From: Oopsacas minuta
Lineage: Eukaryota; Porifera; Hexactinellida; Lyssacinosida; Leucopsacidae
Direction: 5' to 3'
Assembly: GCA_024704765.1 (NCBI GenBank)
Contig: JAKMXF010000077.1
Location: 124,001 to 188,000, forward strand
Length of the DNA stretch: 64,000 nt
This document shows, in pieces, positions 1 through 10,603 of this stretch. A program made the position numbers and the translations under genes. The first letter of the stretch is position 1. Each line of letters opens with the position of its first letter. The notes beneath the pieces are model-generated. The model searched no databases, was not told the origin of the DNA, and saw nothing but the letters and a program-made list of their open reading frames with translations.

Positions 1-170
1 CCTTGCAAATAAAGATCTATAGGAAGGTTCAACATGAAGTGCCATCAATACTTAGCTGATTTGAGAACTTGCTTTATAGATGGCTAGTAATACTGAAATC
101 ATGTGTCTACCTATTAATTTGAATATATTTACCTTCGGGACTAGTTCCCCTGAATTCCATTAATAGACGA

Positions 171-463
171 CAGGGCTGAGTTAATTCATTTTTGAGTTGG
201 CAAAATAAACTCATATAAGTTACTCAACTTATAAAACCAGACAATTTGTGCATCATAAACTCATCAACTCATTCAATTAATTACAAACTCAATTTGAGAA
301 ATGAGTTGGTTGAATCAACACGATTTGAGAAATGAGGTGGTTCTATCAACTCAATTTCGCACGTACAACTCATTCAAACCATTCAACCTTTAAACATAAA
401 TTCATTCAACTCATTAAAAAATGAGTTAATTTCATCAGCTCAAAATGAGCTGATACAGCCCTG
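171..463. mobile_element. Short hAT-like MITE filled with AACTCA/TGAGTT repeats
   Basis: The stretch begins CAGGGCTG and ends with the inverted match CAGCCCTG. Between them the hexamer AACTCA, or its complement TGAGTT, recurs many times on both strands, so the whole interior can fold. There is no coding capacity. The CAGGG terminus suggests a non-autonomous hAT relative, but the flanking 8 bases (ATAGACGA and ATAATTAT) do not match, so no target-site duplication supports it. It could also be a simple-repeat expansion between chance inverted ends. Confidence 0.5.
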
Positions 464-1338
464 ATAATTATTAGCAGCTCGTTATGTCCCCCTCTACCTT
501 TACCAGAAAAGTCAACATCTGCCCAAGCACAAAGAAGTTAATCAGGTTGGCCTAACAATAAAGTTTGCATTTACCAGCATGGATAATCCACTTGCCTGAA
601 TTTCTCGTAACCATTCCTACTCTCGCACTCCGGCTATGAGCGTGATAAGTATAAATATACATGATTTGGAATCATAGTGGCATAACTGGCATTGGAAAAA
701 TAATGTCAACAGACAGAAATATTGGATTTGGGATAGCGAGGGACCGGATTTATAAACCCGGGGCAAATCAAGGAAAAATCATATTATGTAACAAGGCAGT
801 GGTGATCAAAGGGCCTTATAGACCTGGGACCAGAATTTTCAACTCAGTGACAAATATTCCAGTAGCAATCCCCTTGGACCGCTACTGCATAAATATCTTA
901 ATATACTATCCTGATTCCAGGTACATACAAAGTGAATCATTATCAGTATAGATTAATAAGAGACATTAATCCCAAAGTAAATATTAAACCATCGGTGGAA
1001 GTTGCGTGAACTGTAACGTAGATATCCGGATAATCGAGAGTATAATCGCAATTGAAAAACCTAAAACATGAAGCAACTATCTTTGCAATTGTAAACATCA
1101 CGTTCGCAAAATCCCCAGAATTAGAATCGGCCTACTTGTGTCACGCTTTCCACCCCTTTTTACACATTTTGTAATAGGAAAGGAATGAGGCTGTTAAACG
1201 TCGCATACTACACCCTCCCGATTTATGATGCTTAAAGTTTGAAAGGAATCAAATTAAGGATAAAATTCCTCAATAAATATCAAATAGATAAGAAATTTGC
1301 CAATCGACAATCGCAAATTCTCTAGATTTGATTAGCAG
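464..1338. other. No recognised gene
   Basis: There is one open frame on the plus strand at 661-951 (96 codons). It matches no family I recognise and shows no motif, signal peptide or repeat. A short chance ORF or a decayed exon are both possible. Nothing else was seen. Confidence 0.5.
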
Positions 1339-1854
1339 TAGAGATGGGACGGATGTGAGATTTCCCACATCCGCGGATGCGGATAAAGATGCGGATAAAG
1401 ATGCGGATGTGGAATTTTGAACCTCCGCGGATGCGGATATGGATGCGGATTTGGAATTTTGAACCTCAGCGGATGCGGATTTCAACTTTACAGGGCAGAC
1501 AGTATTGTATTTCTAATTTACTCGATACAGCATATATTGGTTCTTTGTATTATACTCTAAACTCTAAACAATAAATATTTCCAGATCATACTGTTGAATC
1601 TGAAAATTGAGGCCATTAATTATGGAATTAAAGCAGGAATAAATATAATCGTAGGAGGTAAATGTAATATCAATCTATAGTAGTGTAAACGTGATGGGCA
1701 AATAGTAATATTTAAGCGTATATTAGACAATTACAAATATAATTGGTTCCTATTACAGTAGGAAAACAAGGGCGGATATGCATAATACGCGTATCCGCGG
1801 ATGCGGATGTAAAGATGGAGCTGAAAAGTTACGTGGAGCTCCGTCCCATTCCTA
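1339..1854. mobile_element. hAT-type MITE with GCGGAT hexamer repeats and 8-bp target duplication
   Basis: The ends are inverted: TAGAGATGGGACGGA at the left and, read on the minus strand, TAGGAATGGGACGGA at the right. Flanking 8-mers ATTAGCAG (1331-1338) and ATTGGCAG (1855-1862) agree at 7 of 8 positions, the duplication size expected for hAT transposases. The TAG-start termini resemble the Ac type. Inside, the hexamer GCGGAT and variants recur about a dozen times between 1347 and 1480, and again near 1795-1810. No transposase is encoded, so this is a non-autonomous copy. The small open frames here are low-complexity translations of the hexamer and not genes. Confidence 0.75.
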
Positions 1855-3216
1855 ATTGGCAGGACTGCTTGAAAATAAAGGCTGTCCTAATTTGAACACT
1901 ATTTCAATGATTATCAAGTGGGAAGGGGAAATTGACGAAACATGTGACAACCATGGCGTGTGCGATAACTCAGGAATGTGCGGACATTACCATAACAACT
2001 TTTTAGATTTGCTCCAGGAGGGCTTCAGACAGTGACATTACCAGAGCGTCAGGTTAGGGGGATGGGGCTAACTGGATGTTCGTGGATTGGTGATATCAGT
2101 ATACTTTTTCATATCTATTTGTGGTGTAGATGGTAGTATCTATAATGAAATATTGAATTTAGCAAAATCGATGAGTCTTGCTTTGTTTGAATGAATATTA
2201 GGTAACAAACGCTCTTCGAAGAGCAAAATTTGTTGATAGCAATCCTAAATCACGGAGTTTTTCCAAATCTAGGATATAGCATCTAGGTAGAATCAAAGTA
2301 TTTTATGGTTTGCCTAAGCCACCATCTTCAGTATTTTGGTTGGTAATGCAAAAACTTCGAAATTAATCGAGCAATTGTGACGATGAAATAAACAGTGGAG
2401 TAATAATCAATCAAATGCATTCATACCTGTAAAGAAAACTCAGTGTATTCCTTTTTTCGCGTACTGAGTTAATAAATAGATGGGGCGAGCAAAAATTAGA
2501 TGTTAGAGTTTCACTATTGACACTTGAGTATCAGCAATAGGAGACTTCGCACATAGATAATTATACCTGCATACCTATAAATCTAAATGTCATTGCTGTC
2601 AAATTTCTATTTATAAAACTTGTGGTTCATTAATTAACTAAGTAGATATCTGAGAATTATGCATCTGTTCGATCATAATTCAGGTAGCGAGCTTGGAACG
2701 ATTTTGGATTAAGATGGGATCTACTAATACATCACGAAGAGTGTCAGGGAATCAAGTTTTTCTTGAAAGAGTTCGCCGGGACCCCTTATGAATCTGTTAC
2801 ATTTCTCTAGACATTCTTTAGAAATATTTTGCAATCCCTACCGTTATTATGAACACCAATTAACTTAAATGAATGGGACTGCAATTTGTGCAGAGATGAC
2901 TGGATGCTATCCCGTAGATAAGTAACCATGATATATTCAAGTGTACTTTGCATAACTCTTCCATCTTGTAACAATTAATTAGGTTACTACTTTTGATTAG
3001 GATTAACAAAACTGATTGATTGATCTGGAACTTCTTTAATGATACTGCATCTGAAGGAATAATGGAAGAAGTGGTTCATGTCCAATAATCACTCTTAATA
3101 AAGAAGCAATCTCGTGATAGAACTACCGCCCTAGATAAAGGGATATCTACACCGAGATGTACCCCTCCTGATGTCTAGCTAGAACCCGTTTCCTGAAAAT
3201 AATTACTTAGGAGTTA
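1855..3216. other. No recognised gene
   Basis: AT-rich sequence without an open frame over about 60 codons, without terminal repeats and without a match to the other elements of the window. I see nothing interpretable here. Confidence 0.5.
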
Positions 3217-4543
3217 CTAGGGCGTTCAATAAGTCTTGTGGGTGATATCATAGAATAAGCTACAAACACTATACACTCTAATTCACTATATTATTTATTC
3301 AAAGTAATCCCCCTGCAGATACACAAATTGTGAACCTTTCCATCCACTTGTAAACACATTTCTGTACACTTCTTCGGGGATTGATTTGAAGTACTGGTAC
3401 AGGCCCGTTCCGAGTGCTGTAATGTGTTAAAATCATTGCCTTGAAGGTAGATTTTAAGCTTGGGGAATAGCCAAAAATCACACCGAGCTAGGTCTGATGA
3501 GTATGGTGGATGGGGAAGTAATTCTAACCCTTCTACAGCCAAGAAATTTTGGGTAAGCTTAGTTGTATGGGAACTGGCGTTATCAATTAAAATCTTCATT
3601 CCTCGAGTTCCGGTTTTCGGGGGATGCTTTTCTATATTTTTTATCAAATTTGGAAGCACTTGCTCTGTAAAGAAAGTAGCAGTAACAGCCTTGCCACTCT
3701 CACAAGGTAATTGCAAGACAATTCCATGATTACTGAAGAAGATGGTATACAAAATCTTAGGTCTTCTGAAGTCGGGCCTAAGAATTTTCGCTTGTTGTTC
3801 GTCGCCCCTCACCCATGATAGCTTCTTATACTTGCTATATGGTGTTGAATAGTACACCCACGTCCCCTCACCACTAATAATCTTTGTTAGGCGTCTAGAA
3901 TCGCAGTTCTCATCAGTTTCCAAGAGTTTCTTGGCAATATTCAGTCGTGCCAACCTTTGTTCTCACTGAGCTTATGCGAGACACATTTCCCACAAATCGA
4001 TCGGTAGCCAAGCTCAGTCGTCAGAATTGTATGAATAGCTCCTGATGAAATCTCCATACTTTGTTCTAAATGATTGACAGTAATGCACTTGTCTTCCATG
4101 ACCATACTTACAATGAGTGCGATATTCTCTGAAGTGGTGGCGGATACAGGTCTTCCAGATCGAGGCCAATCTGTGACATCAGCATCAGCAGATCTAAAAC
4201 GGGCAGGCTATCGCTTTACAATAGATCTGGAAGGGCAATCCACGCACAATATCTTCTGTAACTAGCTGAAGATCTCTATGGGCTGGGTCTTGAGTATTGT
4301 GCGAAACTCTATGTGAGCTCGCCATTTGAGGCTGAAATTATCATCCTTTGAAGCCATACATTCAACAGTTAGTATAAATTAACTATACGCAACTATCTCA
4401 AAATTCATAATTTGTATTGAATAAGCTTGAAACTTTCAGCGTATGGAGTTTAACTATATGGGCTTATAATATATGAAAGTTAGATATATTACTTGACTAA
4501 TTCCTAAGATATCATGACACGCAAGACTTATTGAACGCCCTGA
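3217..4543 (-). mobile_element. mariner element (DD34D), degenerate
   Basis: The inverted ends share the core GGGCGTTCAATAAGTCTTG (3220-3238, and reversed at 4522-4540). A TA lies outside each end at 3215-3216 and 4544-4545, as expected for mariner insertion. The 1.33-kb length is typical of mariner. The transposase gene lies on the minus strand and is broken. The two outermost TIR bases differ between ends (CTAGGG and TCAGGG), consistent with an old copy. Confidence 0.9.
3291..4357 (-). pseudogene. mariner transposase, inactivated
   Basis: The reading starts at a Met at 4357 (MASKDDNFSLKWRAHIEF). It runs through an N-terminal helix-turn-helix region, including DWPRSGRPVSATTSENI, into a catalytic domain. 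There are in-frame stops in the DNA-binding part and a change of frame near 3953. The second and third catalytic aspartates are visible (LIDNASSH and RCDFWLF) with 34 residues between them, which defines DD34D mariner. The first catalytic site reads SGEGTW where the family has a GDETW-type motif, so the first aspartate is lost. The protein would nick and join DNA at TA sites if intact; this copy cannot. The C-terminus after WLF is out of frame with family expectations. Confidence 0.88.
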
Positions 4544-4639
4544 TAGATGGCCACCATGCCTTGTGTCCAACATCAAAAATGGTATATCAATAGTATAAAA
4601 CACATTAATACACGAATGTAAGAATGCCTAAGGGATGCA

Positions 4640-5500
4640 GCGATGATATGATTTCAGATGTTGGTTGTAACAACACATTCTTTGATGGGAATTCAAATAG
4701 GGATATTGATCAATTTCTTCGAAAAGTTGAGCATCAGTATTATATCTATTGACGGAGAAACCAGAGGGTGGCCATTCCAAACTTTTAATATGTTCATTCG
4801 TTGCTGTACACAGATGACAAGAAGCACCCCAGCACTATCCAGCAATCCTACCATTTTGGTAGCGAATAGGGAACAGACTATCTCAACATTTGCATGACCC
4901 CAAATAAGAGGATCCATCATAAATACGTGGTCAGTTTTAGGGTGACAATGGTGTACAAATTAGTTATATAGAATAGTATTCTTCTTTCAAAGAAATAAGT
5001 ACGACTGGTCTAGAGCTTAAGAGAAAATTAGGTGGTTTGCTGGAGTATACCTCGTTTCCAAGTGTAGCTGAAATGAATAACGCATAAATCCAAAACATTG
5101 CAGGCATTGGTACTTAATGAAGGATTATTGTTTTGACGATTATATATCCGGAGCCATCTAATCCACCAGTTCTCTCACTTTTCAGAGGGTAATGTGAATC
5201 ATGAACTGGCTCAATAGTCGAAATTATCAATTGAATGGTCAGACTGAGGCTGAAATGATAAAATACCCAAGTTCCAATTGAGAAGCCTTCATATATAATC
5301 ATCCCAAATTGAACCACGAGGCTGATTTCCCTATGATATTGCGATTGCGAGACAGGCTTGATTGAAGGAAGATTAACATCACTTGTGAAAACTCTTTCAA
5401 ATTTGTGTATATAATGGTAGCAATTTCTATCAATCCGACAAAGAACTGGATTAATAGATTTGTAAGTTGTTTATTACTCCCTGAAAAAATTTTCAATTAT
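4640..5500 (-). pseudogene. RAG1/Transib-like DDE fragment, copy A
   Basis: Three overlapping minus-strand frames, joined by frameshifts, carry pieces of one protein. One piece contains GGLDGSG (about 5147-5166). Another contains KMVGLLD followed, after a frame change, by GASCHLCTATNEHIKSLEW (about 4772-4860). A third contains SGFSVNRYNTDAQLFEEI. The same pieces occur in the same order at 61240-62660. The pattern D-x-K-[LM]-V, then a small-residue turn, then CxLC resembles the RAG1/Transib region around its second catalytic aspartate, and DGxDGSG resembles the first. That assignment is inference from remembered family features. The adjoining mariner at 3217-4543 may have cut off the C-terminal part. 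It could alternatively be another uncharacterised DDE family. Confidence 0.5.
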
Positions 5501-7440
5501 TTCTTTACATTTGAGGTATCACAGTTATAACATGTATTTGACACCAATTCTAGAGCTAGAGCGAGTAGTTGTTTAAGCTTGACCTTTTCTCTTTATGTAA
5601 AACTCGATATGCTCTAATACACACCCAGACTAAATCTTGAAGTCATTATGAGGCATTCTAGAATATGCTTCCACAAGTCGGTTACAATGTGGTCTGAATT
5701 GGTTGTTGTTTGAAGATCAGTGACTACAACAGAAGGACCGTAGTCTCAGTATCAAGTGATACTCTGTTGTTTCTGGGATTAGATAATATTTAAGTAAGTG
5801 GAAATCATACCATTCCACGTTTCATGAACTCTCCAACGGTGATCGTCCCGTCACGTTCACGGGTGATATAAGTGATTTAAACTTGAGGCATCATATTCTG
5901 CATAGAGCAGATCGTTGTTATCCATAAGTACCTAAATACATCTTGTCACACTTTTCATTAGTTAAATACACATTGAATGACATTTTCGTAATTACAATCG
6001 ACATAGTCAACGCGAAAGTCTATCCAAACTCTAAAACAGATTATAATATCAAGTTATACATTGTACAAGACTTTATCCCCAGTAAATCATGTAAATTTGT
6101 TGATTTCTTCGAAAAAGATGAAAATTTTCATCTTAAGTTCAGGATTATTTGCGAACAATCAGCGTCTGGAAACAGATTCAAACATAACAAATGTATAAAC
6201 ATCACGAATATATAAAAAGCTATTTATCATTAAAGTTAAACAAGAGATGGTAAAATCAAAACGATTATGAAATATTCTAAAAATATTTTAATACAAAATA
6301 TCAACAAATTGTTATGAAAATAAATTGAATGGATATTGAATTACCGCTCATACCATGGATTGCACTTGCATGTCAATATTCCCTTTTAACTGGTTGATGG
6401 TTACAAATATTTTCAAATCAAGATGGCTTATGTATAATACATACCCAAATTCTAATACCCTGAGAATCCATTTTGTGATATCTCGTACATGTAACGTATC
6501 CCAGAATATGCCCATATATGATCATTTCCAAGATTTCGAAATATTCTTCATAGTTGAAATACCAAAATGTACTATATGTGTGTGGGAAATTCGGTATGAA
6601 TCTTGTCTATTAAGCGAAAACATAATATTATCCCAAAAACTGTCTAAACTTCTCAAACAGAAAAACATTTCTTGCTTAACTATCTCAAGATTCACACAAA
6701 GTAATCAATAGATTTCGATACACAGATCAGTCTGGGTGTTAAATTTGATGAAGATCTTAAAATACATATTTGGATCACAATAATATTAGTAATATATTGA
6801 TGAAGCTAACTCACCTCATGGAATAATTCTACGATGTTGATATATTGAGGATGATGACGAAAGTGTTTCCTTAATAATACGTAAATGCAAGATTCAATCA
6901 GAAATGAGTCATTGACTGCAATTATACCAACATGTTCCTAAAAGAGGAATTAATATGATACACAAATAAACCACATTATAGGTGAAAGACAATGCGTATA
7001 GATCAAAACCATTGTTGTATAGGATAGATTTAATAAAGAAAAGTGAGATGCTAATCCTTAATCCAATAGGTCAGTTTAGTTTAAGCTTGAATAAATAGGA
7101 AAAATATAAAATTAGAGCATTAAGTTAGTGCGCTTCCACGGATATGAACTATTCTACCAACAATTCTCAAACTTCTAGATCACTCTGCAACGAAATCTTT
7201 TCTGATTGACAAATATAAGTCAGAAAATGTGAAACTAGAGTTAAGATGAACGTCTGGAGTTACACTAGAAGCTCGCAAATCAGAGCACACTCAAACTGGT
7301 GCAACTCCAAAACCAAGGTGGCCACCTAACCACTACCTTACATTATGTTACATGGAAATCCACTCTAAAACGAGGGCAACTCTCAAACTGGGGCGCTTTA
7401 AAGTGACACCAAAGCGTCCCGATTTGAGCACCTACTGGAA
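5501..7440. other. No recognised gene
   Basis: Open frames at 5943-6215 and 6355-6711 (both plus) have no recognisable motif and compositions typical of AT-rich chance ORFs. I found no inverted termini, tandem repeats or similarity to other elements of the window. Confidence 0.45.
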
Positions 7441-7887
7441 TTAACCGAGGAAGTATTTGGCGAAAAGTTTCAGATTAGAATATGTAGAAAATATCGTAAA
7501 TGACAAAAGAAGTAGAGAGGATACCGGTATAAGAACCTCCTCGACCATAGCATTATGAGTCCCAAAACGGGCATAAAATTTCATGAATATTAGTAGCAGT
7601 TTCCCGGGGAATGGTCCATATAGGTGGAATGTTCTAAAATCAACGTTCTTACCACAGAAAGTCACTGTATACCCAATAGATTCAATTAATTGATCAATAT
7701 GCCTGTAGAAATAGATAAATTGACGGACAGAAATTAACTTGAGTATGGAACCGAAGTATACAATATAGTATATAGTTAGGAGAGAGGAATAATGGGAAAT
7801 AATATAGTAAGCTGTGGAAGAAAACCCTGGATATACTAGAAGGCCTTGATTGAATGTAAGTGTAGGAGACTCAGGATAAGGAGCCAC
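7441..7887 (-). CDS. Possible exon of a multipass membrane protein, unknown function
   Basis: A 148-codon minus-strand frame is one of the few longer frames here that do not look like a transposase. It has three hydrophobic stretches: around residues 25-50 (AYYIISHYSSLLTIYYIVYF), around 95-110 (KLLLIFMKF) and 115-148 (VEEVLIPVSSLLLLSFTIF). Polar segments such as FYRHIDQLIESIGY separate them. The layout would suit an exon of a chemoreceptor-like or other multipass protein, but I see no diagnostic signature and this is speculation. The frame ends just where a GT (CTCG then GTTAAT) could be a splice donor. A chance ORF in AT-rich DNA, which also favours hydrophobic residues, cannot be excluded. 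Confidence 0.3.
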   Translation of the reverse strand: MAPYPESPTLTFNQGLLVYPGFSSTAYYIISHYSSLLTIYYIVYFGSILKLISVRQFIYFYRHIDQLIESIGYTVTFCGKNVDFRTFHLYGPFPGKLLLIFMKFYARFGTHNAMVEEVLIPVSSLLLLSFTIFSTYSNLKLFAKYFLG

Positions 7888-9256
7888 CAGTTAATCCAGA
7901 AGATCTGCTTAATCGCTAAAGACAGAACCATTAAAATATCGCTATTTACATCATAATTTAGCCAACACAATTATTCCAACAATCGGTTCAAAATGAACTG
8001 GTCGCAAGGTGACCCTGGTAAGTAGAGTCTACTGTATATTTAGCTGGACATTCTCACAATGGAAATGTTTGTAAAACCAATCATAAAGTTTGAGAGGCCT
8101 TCTAGGCTCGAGGCCCTTGGAAATTGTTCGGATTTTCCATGTCAATGAGGCCGTGTATATAACAATAACATTTCAAAGATATCTATAACCATTCAAACTA
8201 TACCGGATTAAGGGAAAATTTAGATTAAGCTAGCTTTCAGATTTTCAAATCCTGATAAAAATCAAATATAGAATTATTGTTACTGCTATCTACTCAAAAA
8301 TTTGTATTCCATTTAATGTTTACCATGCATTAGTCTGAAAAATCTTTACTGAAACATTAATCGCTTGAAGAAGATTCAGTTTTTGTGAAAATTTGACTTC
8401 TGTATTCGTGCGAAATATGTCGAACGATTTCCAGCACTTAACATAAGCACCCTATTCATAGTATACATTATGTTCCCAATTACATTGCTAAAGATTATCT
8501 GGCTACTATGTCTATAGAATAACCAGCAGAGGCACAGGGAGAAATTTGGGGGCTCAAGCAACCCGGAATTTGGAGAAGGGAGCGAACTCCCATTAACTTT
8601 TGTTTGTTTAGTTTTGAAATTTGTTTAATAATAAAGAGCCATAAAATTCAATTTAATTTATCTACGGAACGTGCATGCAACGCCTGCAAATCCAACCAAG
8701 TAAGAACAGAAGAGCCACGTAAACTTCACGCGAACCAACGTCATGGCTGGGTGCGGGTGGGCCTGTCTCTTCTCATGTATGTAAACCACAATGTTCGTCC
8801 GAGTTGACTAATAGCCTTAGCAGTCTAAATGTTGATCTGGCAGAAACCAGATTCTGAGGATCGTGAGGTAGGGCCATGGGATTGACAATGGAAAAGAATT
8901 TAGCAATAATATTTGAGAATTTATACTTACATATGCTGTGAGATTAATTTTGTAACCACTTTGGCACAGCTAGATGAATTGCTTTCATCAAAAGCATGAA
9001 GAAGAGATTTTATGGCAATTATATGACAATAAGAAACTTAATTGATACCCGGAAAGATTATGGTCCCGTCAAATGCATCTTGCCAAACCAGCCCCTCCGT
9101 TTACCGAATCCTGGTGGCCCTGAAAATAAGCATTCTAATATAGCCTTAACTTTGTTTCTCAATATTAAGAAAATTAATAGTTTAGATAATTGAGATTTTT
9201 GGCCCAGGAGATAGTTGCACATATTTTTCTAAATATAGTAGTGAAACATATGTATA
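7888..9256. other. No recognised gene
   Basis: Nothing recognised. A moderately GC-richer patch near 8660-8800 stands out from its AT-rich surroundings; I found no RNA-gene promoter boxes or terminal repeats in it. The open frame through it (8604-8807, plus) has no recognisable motif. Confidence 0.45.
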
Positions 9257-10603
9257 CAGGGTGTAACATAATTGATGCCTACTTCACTGTACCTAGATAC
9301 TATACAACCACACTCATATTTATTTAACTATAGTAAAAGTTTTGCCATTATCCGATTATATCAATCCTTTGGTACCATTATTTATGCATTTTCATACTAA
9401 TGTTCATGTCTATGTCCAAAAATATTTAATAGTTTAGCTCCCTAATATCTTAGCAACATCATGGTCAAAGAACACAAGATCAATAAATATTAAAAACCAG
9501 GCTGAAGGGATGTTATTAGGTGGGATGACGCAAAGACGCGTTTGCAATTTACTTGGAGCATCCTTGCGTACTGTCGGACGATGGTGGACCCAATACCAGA
9601 AGGGAATCTCATTGGAAATAAACCTGGTAGAGGACGGAAGGTTTCCTTATCAAAAATTGGAAAAATCATCATTTCTAAGTCACCAACAAAGAAACACCAA
9701 TAAATAAGAAAATTGTCGAGAAAACTTAAGTCTAAGGGTATTATAGCATCACATATGACTATGCAAAAGTATCTCAAGAATTCTATTGGAGCAACTAGTT
9801 ATAAAAGACCGCTTCAGCCAAGATTATCCGAAAAACAGATTCAAGATCGGATTTCTTTCTGTAACCGAGAGTCAATTGAACTGTTAAAGATTGGCGTATG
9901 GTGTTATTTTCTGATGAATCCCCCTATGAATTATTCCACACACCTAATAGACAAAATAATCGTGTATGGGCATGGGAGAAGAATCAGTGGCCCATCATGA
10001 GAAAATTAAATTTCCTTCTAAGATACATGTTTGGGGAATGATGTTATACAATGCGATATCAGAACTGCATATTATACCCAAGTCCTGTACAGTTACTGCA
10101 AAATACAACATCGAAGAAATACTGAAGAAGTCTCTGAAGATCGCACTAAGGAGGAAAAGGAAGACTGGATCTGTTCTAGTCAGAAGATTACACCCAAACA
10201 TTTCCAGGTACATCTTTCAGCAGGACGAGGCACCAGCTCATAATGCCATAAAGACTCAAGATTGGTGTAGAGACAATCTGAATTCCTTTTGGGAGAAAAG
10301 TATTTGGCCAGGCAACTCGCCAGACTTAAACCCCAATAGAGAATTTATGGGCCATCATCCAAAGCAAAATTAATGAAATGAAAGTAGTAACCAATCTAAA
10401 TATGCTTAAAACACAGCTGAAACTGGTATGGTCTCGGATTTCCCCTGAGATTCTCGACAATCTGGTGAGTGGTATGCCCGAAAGGATTAAAACATGTCTC
10501 AAATATAAAGGCAAATATATAGGAAAATAGATTGGACAGTGAATTCATCGAACGTTAATTTATGCATATTATTTCTGTAAGTCATCAATTATGTTACACC
10601 CTG
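9257..10603 (+). mobile_element. Tc1/mariner-superfamily element, DD37E type
   Basis: The termini are CAGGGTGTAACATAATTGAT and its inverse, each flanked by TA (9255-9256 and 10604-10605). Length is 1347 bp. One transposase gene on the plus strand fills the middle. The catalytic spacing (see the gene) places it with the DD37E families described in mosquitoes and other animals. Its ends and protein resemble the elements at 12785-14129 and 32816-34161, so all three are one clade at different stages of decay. Confidence 0.92.
9461..10530 (+). pseudogene. DD37E transposase, frameshifted
   Basis: Frame pieces run from an N-terminal helix-turn-helix (GMTQRRVCNLLGASLRTVGR, about 9530-9590) through KIHVWGMMLYNAISELHIIP to the C-terminal end YKGKYIGK before a stop at 10528. 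Frame changes occur near 9500, 9700, 9970 and 10335. The second catalytic aspartate is in FQQDEAPAH. The third catalytic residue is a glutamate in NPIENLW, read after the frameshift at about 10335, with 37 residues between them. This protein class cuts and pastes at TA. The start at 9461 is chosen because it opens the only Met-led reading ahead of the HTH. Confidence 0.88.

Noticed and set aside
1347-1480. The GCGGAT array as a CRISPR array or coding repeat
   Set aside because: The repeats are hexamers without unique spacers and sit inside a hAT MITE with a target duplication; the open frames are low-complexity by-products.
8640-8820. A tRNA-derived SINE in the GC-richer patch
   Set aside because: I could not identify A and B box promoters or a poly-A or simple tail.
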